Assembly: GCA_963792385.1 (NCBI GenBank)
Contig: CAWBVZ010000012.1
Coordinates: forward strand, 1,178,001 to 1,242,000
Reading direction: 5' to 3'
Source of the DNA: DASSUW01 sp963792385
Lineage (GTDB): Bacteria > Actinomycetota > Thermoleophilia > Solirubrobacterales > Solirubrobacteraceae
DNA length: 64,000 bases
Position 1 is the first letter of the stretch, and every line of letters begins with the position of its first letter. The position numbers and the translations under genes were made by a program. Under the pieces are notes generated by a model. That model searched no databases. It worked only from the letters and a program-made list of their open reading frames with translations, and was not told where the DNA came from. Below, piece after piece: positions 34,109-42,309 of this stretch.

Positions 34109-35550
34109 GACACGCCCTCCTCGTCGTACGGCACGATCTGGTCCCGGACGGAGCTATAGACGATCCAGCCGATGACGGCGAGCAGCGCGACGACCAGGAC
34201 GACGGCCCATTGCAGATACCAGTCCGGGCCGCTGACCGCCTCGCGCGGCCAGGCGACGTTGATCGTCTCGAACACCGCCCACGTGAGCGCGGCGATGCCG
34301 ACCGTCAGCGACCAGCGGCCGAGCGTGAACGGCCCGACCTCCCACGTGCCGCGCCGGCGCGCGATCAGCGCGGCGAGGAGGACCATCGCGAAGGTCAGGT
34401 ACCAGCCGCCGATCGTGTAGCCGACGAGGACGCCGTAGACCTGCGAACCGGTGAGCAAGAAGATCGGGAGCGGGAGGACGGCGGTGACCATCACGGCCCG
34501 GGTCGGGATGCCCTCGCGCTTCGACAGGCGGCTGAGCCAGCCGGACGCGGGGAGCGCGCGGTCGCGCGCGAAGGCCCAGATCACCCTCGAGAGCCCGGTC
34601 TGCAGGCCGAGCGCGCAGGCGGTGAAGCCGATCGCGAAGACGGCGAACGCGAGTCGCGTCACGGTCTCGCCGAGGTGGGTCGTGAGCGCGGCGCCGACCG
34701 GGTCGAGCTCCTCGCCGGCGAGCACGGCGCCGAGGTCCGGCACCGCGAGGATCAGGGACAGCGTCGAGAGCATCACGATCGCCGCGATCGCCAGCAGTGA
34801 GTAGCGGAGCGCCTTGGGCACGTTGCGGCGGGCGTCCTGGACCTCCTCGCCGATCGCGCCCGAGCTCTCGAAGCCCAGGAACGACCAGCCGGCGAACCCG
34901 ACGCCGAGCAGCACGGCGCTCATCGTCCAGCCGCCGCTGCCGCCGACGCCGTTGTCGAACACGACGCTGATCGAGTTGACGTCGTAGAAGAACAGCAGCG
35001 CCACGCCGAGCCCGATCGAGCCGATCACCTCCGCGGCAATGCTCAGCGCGATCATGATCTTCAGCACGCGGCGGCTCAGCAAGTTGGCGACCGTAGCGAA
35101 CGCGATCACGATCACCGAGCCGGCGATCAGCGACGCCTTCGCGCTGACGTCGATGGCGAGCGCCGCGCCCCAGAACTGCGTGGCGCCGACGGCAACCGTC
35201 ACCAGCGCGATCAGCACGGTCCAGATGTAGGCCCAGCCGGTGAACCACCCGTAGGCGGGTCCGAGGAGCCGGCCGGCCCAGGCGTAGAGGCTGCCCTCGA
35301 GCGGATGCCGCGACGCGACCTCGCCGAGCACCAGCGCCACGAGCAGCTGGCCGGCCACCGCGATCGGGATCACGAGCCAGTAGCCAGGACCGACCAGCGG
35401 CAGCGCGAGCGCGATCACGCCGTAGGTGGCGACGATCGGCGAGATGTAGGCGAACGCGAGCGAAAACGCCGACCACAGCGTGAAATCGCGTCTGAGCTTG
35501 CCGCCTGTGTCCGTCTCGACGGGCTCGTGTGGGGTGATCGTGACGGCCAT
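34105..35550 (-). CDS. APC family amino acid/amine permease
   Basis: A 481-residue transporter with 12 predicted helices. The N-terminal DFTLWSAFSLAFAYISPI segment, GEVASRHPLEGSLYAWAGRLLGP and GFESSGAIGEEVQDARRNVPKA are the amino acid/polyamine/organocation signatures. It probably imports the guanidino or amine substrate of the downstream ureohydrolase. Start ATG 35550 follows GAGGGAAGAGGGA. First gene of a three-gene operon whose promoter carries a perfect LacI-type operator. Confidence 0.9.
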   Translation of the reverse strand: MAVTITPHEPVETDTGGKLRRDFTLWSAFSLAFAYISPIVATYGVIALALPLVGPGYWLVIPIAVAGQLLVALVLGEVASRHPLEGSLYAWAGRLLGPAYGWFTGWAYIWTVLIALVTVAVGATQFWGAALAIDVSAKASLIAGSVIVIAFATVANLLSRRVLKIMIALSIAAEVIGSIGLGVALLFFYDVNSISVVFDNGVGGSGGWTMSAVLLGVGFAGWSFLGFESSGAIGEEVQDARRNVPKALRYSLLAIAAIVMLSTLSLILAVPDLGAVLAGEELDPVGAALTTHLGETVTRLAFAVFAIGFTACALGLQTGLSRVIWAFARDRALPASGWLSRLSKREGIPTRAVMVTAVLPLPIFLLTGSQVYGVLVGYTIGGWYLTFAMVLLAALIARRRGTWEVGPFTLGRWSLTVGIAALTWAVFETINVAWPREAVSGPDWYLQWAVVLVVALLAVIGWIVYSSVRDQIVPYDEEGVS

Positions 35551-35587
35551 GTTCCCTCTTCCCTCGGTGGACCCGCTCGCTGGCGAC

Positions 35588-35616
35588 ACCGTACGCCAAA
35601 TCGATTTGGCAGTCAA
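35588..35616 (-). promoter_or_regulatory. Promoter of the permease-ureohydrolase-amidase operon
   Basis: On the minus strand, TTGACT (35616-35611) and TACGGT (35593-35588) are separated by 17 bases. That spacer contains the whole 16-base operator, so a bound LacI protein would exclude RNA polymerase. Confidence 0.6.
35595..35610. promoter_or_regulatory. LacI-family operator GCCAAATCGATTTGGC
   Basis: A perfect 16-base palindrome with the central CG typical of LacI-family operators, between the divergent permease and LacI genes. It should be bound by the product of the adjacent regulator gene. Confidence 0.75.
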
Positions 35617-35634
35617 GGGCCGATCGGCTACGGT
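35606..35634 (+). promoter_or_regulatory. Promoter of the LacI regulator gene
   Basis: TTGGCA (35606-35611) and TACGGT (35629-35634) with a 17-base spacer; the -35 box lies inside the operator, indicating autoregulation. The expected transcript start falls at or next to ATG 35642, suggesting a leaderless message. Confidence 0.5.
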
Positions 35635-35641
35635 TCCCCCG

Positions 35642-36652
35642 ATGGCCCGTCATCGCCCCACCATCCGTGACGTGGCGACGGCCGCGGGCGTGTCGCCGAC
35701 GACGGTCTCGCACGCGCTCAATGGCAAGGGGCGGGTCGACCCCGCCACGCGCGAGCGCATCGCCCGCGCGGCCGCCGAGATCGGCTATCGGGCCGACCGG
35801 ACCGCCCGCCGCCTGCGCTCGGGGAGCAGCGGGACGATCGCGCTGCTGCTGCCGTTCGTCGAGCAGGACGTCGCCCACGACGAGATGCTCGCGCTCGACT
35901 ACTACATGCACCTCGCGGGAGCGGCGGCGCGCGCGGCGTTCGCCACCGGGCACCCGGTGCTCCTGACGCCGCCACTGCAAACGATCGACGATCTGCGCGA
36001 CCTCGGCGTCGACGGTGGCATCGTCTCCGATCCCACGCGCGACGATCCGCGCGTCGGCCTCTTCGACGCGCTCGGCCTACCGGTCGTAACCGTCGAGCGC
36101 GACCCGGCCCGGCCCGATCACCGCTGGGTCGTGCGGTCCGACAACGAGGCCAACACGCGCGAGCTGCTCGACACGCTCGCCGCAGCGGGCGCCCGCCGGC
36201 CTGCGCTGCTCGCGTCCGGCGGCGGCTGGTCGTGGGCGGAGGAGACTGCCGCGGCCTACCTCGCCTGGTGCGAGGACCACGGCCGCGAGCCGCTGATCGA
36301 GCAGGCCAGCATGCGGACGCAGGAGCGCAGCGCGTACGAGGCGGCCGGGCGGCTTCTGGACCGCGAGCGGCCCGACGCAATCGTCGCCCAAGCCGAGCGC
36401 TACACGGGCGGCGTGCTGCGCGCCGCGCGCGAGCGCGGGCTGCGCGTCCCGGACGACCTGCGCGTCGCCGCCGCGGTCGACAGCCCGCAGGCGCGCGACG
36501 CCGACCCGCCGGTCACGGCGATCGACCTCCAGCCCGACGTGCAAGGCGCCGCGGCGGTGGCGATGCTCGTCGAGCTACTCGCGGGCGGCGCGCCCGCGGC
36601 GCCGCAGCTCACGCCGGCGGTCCTGAGAATCCGCGAGTCGACGCGGGCCTAG
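35642..36652 (+). CDS. LacI family transcriptional regulator
   Basis: 336 residues. The N-terminal helix-turn-helix is TIRDVATAAGVSPTTVSHALNG with the hinge helix near ADRTARRLRSG. A periplasmic-binding-protein-like effector domain (about 65-336) contains VPDDLRVAAAVDS and VTAIDLQPDVQGAAAV. It represses the divergent amine operon through the palindrome at 35595, presumably relieved by the transported amine or a breakdown product. Start at ATG 35642 is set by the conserved helix-turn-helix. Confidence 0.92.
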   Translation: MARHRPTIRDVATAAGVSPTTVSHALNGKGRVDPATRERIARAAAEIGYRADRTARRLRSGSSGTIALLLPFVEQDVAHDEMLALDYYMHLAGAAARAAFATGHPVLLTPPLQTIDDLRDLGVDGGIVSDPTRDDPRVGLFDALGLPVVTVERDPARPDHRWVVRSDNEANTRELLDTLAAAGARRPALLASGGGWSWAEETAAAYLAWCEDHGREPLIEQASMRTQERSAYEAAGRLLDRERPDAIVAQAERYTGGVLRAARERGLRVPDDLRVAAAVDSPQARDADPPVTAIDLQPDVQGAAAVAMLVELLAGGAPAAPQLTPAVLRIRESTRA

Positions 36653-36740
36653 CGCCGCGAGCCACACGAGAGGAGGTGGGGCCGCGAGCCGGGACGAGGA
36701 GATACATTTCCGAAAAGGCATTCCGGCGGGGGAGGCTGCA

Positions 36741-38948
36741 GTGTTTAAGACGCGCGTGAAGTCGGCGCTGATTGTTGCCGTGGTGGTACCGATGGTCGTG
36801 GCCTGCGTTGTGGCGCAACCGGCGTCAGCGCAGTTGTCCGCGGCGCCACCGCCCATCAAGACCTACGCGGGAGATCCCGGCAGGCCCGGCGACCCGGCGA
36901 GCTGGCGCACACCTGAATTCATCCGGGACAACGGCCTGCTCTCGCTCGGAGCGGAGTTCGCCTACTCCGCCGGCTACTCCGGCACCGGGATGAACATCGG
37001 CATCGTGGACTCGGGCTTCTTCGCCGGGCATGTGCGCGAGCACGGGAGCCTCGACACGAACTACGCGATCGGCGATCGCTTCTTCTCGGTTTTGGCGCAG
37101 GGCGGCGACACGGGCCCGACCCCGGGGTTCTATGACCCGGCGTTCAACGACAGCCACGGAACGCACGTCAGCGGGACCGTGGGGGCAAGCCGCGACGGCG
37201 TCGGTGAGACCACGCCCGCCGGCCCCGAAGCCAACATGCACGGGGTCGCGTTCAACAGCGACGTCTACACCGGCAACACACACAAGACGGACGGCGTCTT
37301 CTACGGCCTTCTGCCGCCGACGGCAACTCCCGAACAGACGCCGGACAACGCCTACCTGGCCAACGTCTATCGAGCCGTGAACGCTGCGCGGACGAAGGAC
37401 CGCAAGCCGATTCGGATCATCACCAGCAGCTGGGGCAGCCAGCCGCCGACGGAGAACTACAACACCCTCGAGCCGCCGCCCGGCGCCCCGGCGAGCTTCG
37501 GTCTGAACGCGGCGTGGCGGTACCTGTCCACGCCGGAGGGCGTCGCCGACGCGAACGGCAACACCAGCCACTGGCTCAACGGCGCGATCAAGGCCGCGCG
37601 CACCGGCACGATCGTTCAGTTCACCGCCGGCAACAGCGGCTACGCGAACCCGACGGCGCGCGGCGCCGCGCCGTACTACCTGCCCGACCTGGAGGGCCGC
37701 TACTACACGACGTCCGGGATCAACCCCGGCATCGGGCGCACGCTGAACGCCGACGGCTCGGTCCTGGTTCCCGGGCAGCAGGAGTTCAACCAGTGCGGTG
37801 TCGCGAAGTGGTCATGCGTGACCGCGCCGAGCCGGGCGATCAACAGCACCTGGGTGGAGGTCGTCGACGGCGTGCCGCGGCCGACTTACCGAAGCGCGTC
37901 CGGCACGTCGATGGCCGGCCCGCACTCGGCCGCCGCGCTGTCGCTGATCATGAAGCGCTTCCCGTACCTGACCAACGAGCAGGCGCTGTACACGATGTAC
38001 ACGACCGGTCGCCAGAACAGCACGATCAACGACGCTTCCGGCGCGGCCGTTCCGAATCCCACTGCCGGCGAGATGGTGCAGGTTCCCGACCGGCGCAACG
38101 GCTGGCACACGCCCAACTTCCGCGACGCCTTCAAGGGCCCGGGCCAGCTGCTTGGGCCGGTCAAGGTCGACACCCACGGGTACAGCGACGTGTGGTCGAA
38201 CGACATCTCCGACGTCGCCATCCGCGCACGTGAGCAGGAGGATGCCGACGAAGACGCCGCCTGGGAGGCGACCAAGGCCGCCAAGGGATGGACCCACGGC
38301 CTACCGCGCAACGCGAGCGACATCGACAAGTCGGACTTCGCCATCGGCACGCGTCGGGAGAAGGCCCGCAAGGCGCGCATCTACGAGGGCAGCCTCACGA
38401 AGAGCGGCAAGGGAACCTTGTTCCTCACCGGCGATGACACCTGGCACGGTGAGAGCTCGGCCCGTGGCGGGAAGCTCTCGGTCGTCGGCTCGCACTCCGG
38501 CTCGATCGACGTCGACGGCGGGACGCTCGGCGGGAGCGGCACCGTGGAGCGGGACATCGACGTCGACGGCGGCGTGCTGCAGCCTGGTCTCGCGCCCGAG
38601 GAAGCGGAGCGGATCACCGACGTGTCGGTCGAGCCCGGCAACGTCCTGAACGCCGGCCGGGACGTGAGCGTCGACCGCAAGGGTCGCGTCGCCGTGACGA
38701 TCAGCGGCGATGACGACTACACGAGCGTCCGGGCCGCCGGTCGCCTGCGGCTGGCCGGCGACCTGGCCCTGGATGTAGACGGAGCCCTGACCCGGGGCAC
38801 CGAGCTCACGATCATGAGCGGCCGGTCGATCACGGGCCGCTTCCACGCGCTGCCGGAAGGGCGTGTCGTGCGCGCGGGCGGCCACCTCTTCCAGGTCTCC
38901 TATCGGCACAGCCGCGTGACGCTGACCGTCATACGCCGGGGGCACTGA
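36741..38948 (+). CDS. Exported S8 serine peptidase (subtilase) with autotransporter-type strand repeats
   Basis: 735 residues with a signal peptide ending at PASA (30). The subtilisin triad is D90 (NIGIVDSGFF), H139 (NDSHGTHVSG) and S390 (SGTSMAGPH), with N298 in FTAGNSG as oxyanion residue. The C-terminal third (about 550-735) has the repeat GTLFLTGDDTWHG ... GKLSVVGSHSGSIDVDGGTL, GSGTVERDIDVDGG, typical of the passenger of proteobacterial autotransporters, but no outer-membrane barrel follows. GTG start with GGAGG five bases upstream. A terminator follows. Probably a secreted or wall-associated protease. Confidence 0.85.
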   Translation: MFKTRVKSALIVAVVVPMVVACVVAQPASAQLSAAPPPIKTYAGDPGRPGDPASWRTPEFIRDNGLLSLGAEFAYSAGYSGTGMNIGIVDSGFFAGHVREHGSLDTNYAIGDRFFSVLAQGGDTGPTPGFYDPAFNDSHGTHVSGTVGASRDGVGETTPAGPEANMHGVAFNSDVYTGNTHKTDGVFYGLLPPTATPEQTPDNAYLANVYRAVNAARTKDRKPIRIITSSWGSQPPTENYNTLEPPPGAPASFGLNAAWRYLSTPEGVADANGNTSHWLNGAIKAARTGTIVQFTAGNSGYANPTARGAAPYYLPDLEGRYYTTSGINPGIGRTLNADGSVLVPGQQEFNQCGVAKWSCVTAPSRAINSTWVEVVDGVPRPTYRSASGTSMAGPHSAAALSLIMKRFPYLTNEQALYTMYTTGRQNSTINDASGAAVPNPTAGEMVQVPDRRNGWHTPNFRDAFKGPGQLLGPVKVDTHGYSDVWSNDISDVAIRAREQEDADEDAAWEATKAAKGWTHGLPRNASDIDKSDFAIGTRREKARKARIYEGSLTKSGKGTLFLTGDDTWHGESSARGGKLSVVGSHSGSIDVDGGTLGGSGTVERDIDVDGGVLQPGLAPEEAERITDVSVEPGNVLNAGRDVSVDRKGRVAVTISGDDDYTSVRAAGRLRLAGDLALDVDGALTRGTELTIMSGRSITGRFHALPEGRVVRAGGHLFQVSYRHSRVTLTVIRRGH

Positions 38949-38962
38949 AGCGCCAGTCGCAA

Positions 38963-38995
38963 GCCGCGGGCCGGCCGAGCCGGCCGGCCCGCGGC
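38963..38995. terminator. Bidirectional hairpin terminator
   Basis: A 14-base perfect stem (GCCGCGGGCCGGCC / GGCCGGCCCGCGGC) with a 5-base loop between the convergent subtilase and CopC-CopD genes. Confidence 0.7.
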
Positions 38996-39028
38996 GCACG
39001 ACGCGCAGCCCGGTTTGCCCGTGCGGCG

Positions 39029-40738
39029 TCATCGGATCGGCACCTCGATGCGTGCACGGTGCTCGTCGAACTCGGAGACGCGGGCCGCGACCTCGATGCT
39101 CCAGTCGCCGGCCACGCTCAGTGCCGCACCGGAGATGACGTAGTGGCCGGGCCCCGCCTTCGTGCTCTCCAGGTCGATCGGGGCGATCCGCTTCTCCGGC
39201 AGCTCGGCGGTGACGGTCAGCTCCTTGGTCGCGTCGTACTGACCGCCGCTGCGGCGATCGAACAGGTACACGTGGATCTCGTTCGGGCCGACGCGCGCGG
39301 GGTCGACGGTCATCTCCATGCGAGCCGGCCCGATGTTCGCCGTGGTCGAGTACGGGCCGCTGCTCACGGCGACCGAGGGCGGGTAGCCGGCGAGCGCGCC
39401 GGTGACCGCCAGCGCGGCGATCCCGAGGACGAGCTCGGTGCGCAGGGTGCGGCGCAGCAGCACGCCGGTGCGCCCGGGATCCGCCGCGTTGCGGGCGGCG
39501 TCGTCGAGAGCGGGGAGGAGGCGTCGCCGGTTGATCCATCCGAGCACGACGATGCCGGCGAAGAGGATGACCTTGGCCAATACGGCCCGGCCATAGGCGG
39601 TGTCGAAGAGGTGGGCGACGGTCCGGACCTCGACCAGACCCTGCACGACACCGGAGGCGAGCAGCACGGCGATCGCGATGCCGGCCAGCGCGGAGAAGCG
39701 GCCGACGACCGCGGCGAGCAGCCGGGTGCGATCCGTTGATTCGAGCCGCGCGGTCGCCGCCCGCAGCGCGAACACCAGTGCCCCGACGCCGCCCAGCCAG
39801 GCACTGGCCGATACGACGTGCAGGACGTTGGCGGGCAACAGCAGGGCGACCGGCGATTGCACGCTCGAGTGGCCGCCGAGAGCGGGGAGGAAGGCCAGTA
39901 CGGCGAGCGGGACACCGACCGCCACGAGCCGCGTCCTGTCGCCCCGCCACACCATTGCGGCCCCGCTCACCATCAGCCACGCGGCGAGCCCGAGGCCCCA
40001 GAAGAGCCCGAAGCGGGTGGAAAGGACGTCGCCGACGACGTCAGCGCTGAGCGCGTCCCAGAACGCGGTGCCGCCTGCCACGGCGCCCTGCAGCACGATC
40101 GCGAGCGCGGCCGAGGCCGCGCCGGCAATCGCCGCCGCCAGGACGATCGTTCGCAGTCGCGCCGCGAACGCGTCGGAGGCGGCCGACCACGCGGGACCGC
40201 CGCCGCTGGTCTGACGGAGCGCAGGCAGCCAGCAGGCGAGCAGGAAGATCAGGGCTCCGAGCGCGAACGCGATGCTCGCGAACTGCACGGCGCGGACGGC
40301 GCCGAAGACCGTCCCGGTGACCGGCCCGGCGCGCTCGTCGTCGAGCAGGTCGGCAACCGTCGTGCCGGGAGCGGCGGCGTTCCCGACCACGAACACGAAG
40401 CCGCCCGAGACCGGGTGCGAGTCGGCCGAGATCACGCGGTAGGTGACGGTGTAGCCGTCCTCACCGAGTCCGTCCCGCAGGCGCACGGCGACCGCGCTCC
40501 CGCGATCGCCGGGATGAAACGCGCGACCTGCCTGGACCTCCCGACCGTTGGAGTCGAAGACCCGCACGGCGCCGAACGCGACCTCGACCGGCTCGCTGAA
40601 GCGCAGCGTCACCTGCGCTGGAGCGCGCTCGAGGCGCGCGCCCCGCTCCGGCGTGGTGGCCTTGAGCAGCGCATGCGCGCTCGCGCTCGCGGGCAGCAGC
40701 GCAAGCGCCACCACCGCGACGGCGAGCGCGCGGCTCAC
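39029..40738 (-). CDS. CopC-CopD fusion copper resistance/transport protein
   Basis: 569 residues. The signal peptide ends SASA, so the mature protein starts with H22 (HALLKATTPERGARL), the CopC copper-ligand histidine; DSHPVSGGF supplies the second CopC site. A CopD membrane domain of about eight helices (about 150-420) follows with LLPANVLHVVSASAWLGG. The C-terminal 110 residues are a YtkA/FixH-like extracellular domain (ANIGPARMEMTVDPARVGPNEIHVYLFD). It likely moves or buffers copper across the membrane. GTG start overlaps the previous gene by GTGA. Last gene of the operon. Confidence 0.88.
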   Translation of the reverse strand: MSRALAVAVVALALLPASASAHALLKATTPERGARLERAPAQVTLRFSEPVEVAFGAVRVFDSNGREVQAGRAFHPGDRGSAVAVRLRDGLGEDGYTVTYRVISADSHPVSGGFVFVVGNAAAPGTTVADLLDDERAGPVTGTVFGAVRAVQFASIAFALGALIFLLACWLPALRQTSGGGPAWSAASDAFAARLRTIVLAAAIAGAASAALAIVLQGAVAGGTAFWDALSADVVGDVLSTRFGLFWGLGLAAWLMVSGAAMVWRGDRTRLVAVGVPLAVLAFLPALGGHSSVQSPVALLLPANVLHVVSASAWLGGVGALVFALRAATARLESTDRTRLLAAVVGRFSALAGIAIAVLLASGVVQGLVEVRTVAHLFDTAYGRAVLAKVILFAGIVVLGWINRRRLLPALDDAARNAADPGRTGVLLRRTLRTELVLGIAALAVTGALAGYPPSVAVSSGPYSTTANIGPARMEMTVDPARVGPNEIHVYLFDRRSGGQYDATKELTVTAELPEKRIAPIDLESTKAGPGHYVISGAALSVAGDWSIEVAARVSEFDEHRARIEVPIR

Positions 40739-41388
40739 CAGGCCTCCGCCGGTGCGTCTCCGGTGCGCCGGCGGCGCACGATCATCACCACGATGCTGAG
40801 ACCGATCCCCACCACCGCGAACAGCACGATCGGGAGCACCGGCACGCTCGACGAGGGCGCCGGCGTCCAGAACAACGTGCCGGCGATCGCGCCGGCGCGC
40901 CCGTCGACCTGCAGCGGCACCTTCCAGTCGAACACCTTCGTGCGCACGTCCTTGTCCTTGACCGCCTTGGGATCGGCCGTCGACATCCAGTGCATCCGGT
41001 GGTCATGCCATTCGAAGCGACCCGACCGCGAGACCTCCTTCCATCGCGGCGCACCCTTGGAGTCGACGCCTGCGGGCGTGTCGACCTTTCCGTCTCGCTC
41101 CTGGTTGATGTAGTACGCCTGCGAGTCGGTGTTGACGGAGACGGTGCCGTCGGGGTCGATCCGTGCGTACGGCTCGTCCACGTAGCCCTCGACGACGACC
41201 GTCTTGCCGCTGGTGTTGTGCAGCAGCAACTGGTCGTCGCGGTTGAGCACGGTGACGGTGACCCCGTCGGTCGTCGGCGTGACCCGGTCGACCTGCGACA
41301 GGAAGTTCGGGCTGCCCTGGTGGGCGTACGCCGCCGACGCGCCCACGAGCAGCGCGACGGCGGCGATGAGAGCGGCGACGCGCGTCAC
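40735..41388 (-). CDS. Membrane-anchored exported protein, probable copper-binding, uncharacterised
   Basis: 217 residues. The signal peptide ends AYA, so the mature chain begins with H23 (HQGSPNF). A beta-rich exported domain (about 25-175) contains an HDHRMHWM motif at 128-135. One C-terminal helix (about 184-206) is followed by an RRRR tail, so the protein is anchored facing outward. No named family recognised. The N-terminal histidine and the His/Met motif, plus its position between CopC-CopD and YcnI genes, make copper binding likely by inference. GTG start. Confidence 0.8.
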   Translation of the reverse strand: MTRVAALIAAVALLVGASAAYAHQGSPNFLSQVDRVTPTTDGVTVTVLNRDDQLLLHNTSGKTVVVEGYVDEPYARIDPDGTVSVNTDSQAYYINQERDGKVDTPAGVDSKGAPRWKEVSRSGRFEWHDHRMHWMSTADPKAVKDKDVRTKVFDWKVPLQVDGRAGAIAGTLFWTPAPSSSVPVLPIVLFAVVGIGLSIVVMIVRRRRTGDAPAEAW

Positions 41389-41396
41389 CGTGTCGC

Positions 41397-41921
41397 TTAG
41401 TCGGCCTCAGGGGCCGTCAGGGTCACGCGCGGGGCGGGCGCATCGCTGCCGGGCGCGCCCGTCCACTTCACCCGCTCGCCGCGCTGGTAGGTCTGGAACG
41501 CCCGGAACACGAGCTGCGTGCCGGCCGCTCCGTCGGGGACGCGCACGGACAGCGGAAAGTCCTGGAACTGGCCCGGCGCGATCCGGTCCCGACGCGGCTT
41601 GCGGGCGGTCCACACCACGCGCGTGAAGCGCTCATCGACCGAGAAGCCGCCCAGATCGACCGGCGTGTCGAGCTTCTTCTTGAACACCTTCGTCTTCCAC
41701 CCGGGGACCTTCTGGTACGAGAGGAAGTAGAAGCCGTCGGGGAACCGGACGTCGACCTTGATCGTGCCCTTATTGTCGCGCTCGTTCGGGACGCGCACGT
41801 CGAACTTCGAGAACGATCCGGCAGGCGCGGAGTTCGGCTGCAAGGTCACGTGAGCTCCCGCAGCGGAGGGAAACGCGAGGGTGGCGGCCGCGGCGACGGC
41901 GGCGAACGTTGTCTTCTTCAT
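41397..41921 (-). CDS. YcnI-like (DUF1775) exported copper-binding protein, short form
   Basis: 174 residues. The signal peptide ends AGA and the mature protein starts H24-V-T-L-Q-P, the copper-ligating start of YcnI proteins; the conserved tryptophans appear in VPGWKTKVF and RVVWTARKP. RVPNERDNKG and PGQFQDFPLSVRVPDG are family blocks. It has no C-terminal anchor, so it is soluble outside the membrane, unlike the second copy at 42310. It lies in the copper operon with gaps of 8 and 16 bases to its neighbours. Confidence 0.87.
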   Translation of the reverse strand: MKKTTFAAVAAAATLAFPSAAGAHVTLQPNSAPAGSFSKFDVRVPNERDNKGTIKVDVRFPDGFYFLSYQKVPGWKTKVFKKKLDTPVDLGGFSVDERFTRVVWTARKPRRDRIAPGQFQDFPLSVRVPDGAAGTQLVFRAFQTYQRGERVKWTGAPGSDAPAPRVTLTAPEAD

Positions 41922-41937
41922 GGCGATCGATCTCCTG

Positions 41938-42297
41938 TCAGCTGAGGTTGAATGACCACGACTTGCTCGTCACGTGGCCGTCGGTGTTCAGGACCTTCAT
42001 CGAGACCGAGTACCGGCCGCGGGTGAGGCTGCCCTTCAGCCGCACCCGCAGTACGCGGTCGCTGTTGATGACCGAACCGCTCCCGCGCGAGACCTTGGTC
42101 CCACTGGCGTTGCGGACGGTGAGATGGCCGTCGGTGATGCGCCCCTTGAAGGTCACCTTGACGCGTTCGAGCGTCCGCGGCACGGTGCTGCCGCGCTTCG
42201 GCGAGTACGACTTCACGCCTACATGCGCGGCCGCGGGAGCGGCGGCGACTGCGAGGCAGGTCAGGGCTAGTACGACGGCTCGTGTGGTGATGGACAT
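41938..42297 (-). CDS. Small CopC-domain copper-binding protein
   Basis: 119 residues: a signal peptide ending AAA, then a CopC fold starting at H25 (HVGVKSYSPKRGS). VKVTFKGRI, the turn GHLTVRNASG and the C-terminal NTDGHVTSKSWSF give the second copper-site residues (D and H). It should bind Cu(II) outside the membrane and pass it to the CopD channel of the fusion protein downstream. It has the typical length for free-standing CopC. Confidence 0.85.
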   Translation of the reverse strand: MSITTRAVVLALTCLAVAAAPAAAHVGVKSYSPKRGSTVPRTLERVKVTFKGRITDGHLTVRNASGTKVSRGSGSVINSDRVLRVRLKGSLTRGRYSVSMKVLNTDGHVTSKSWSFNLS

Positions 42298-42309
42298 GGT
42301 TCTCCTCGT

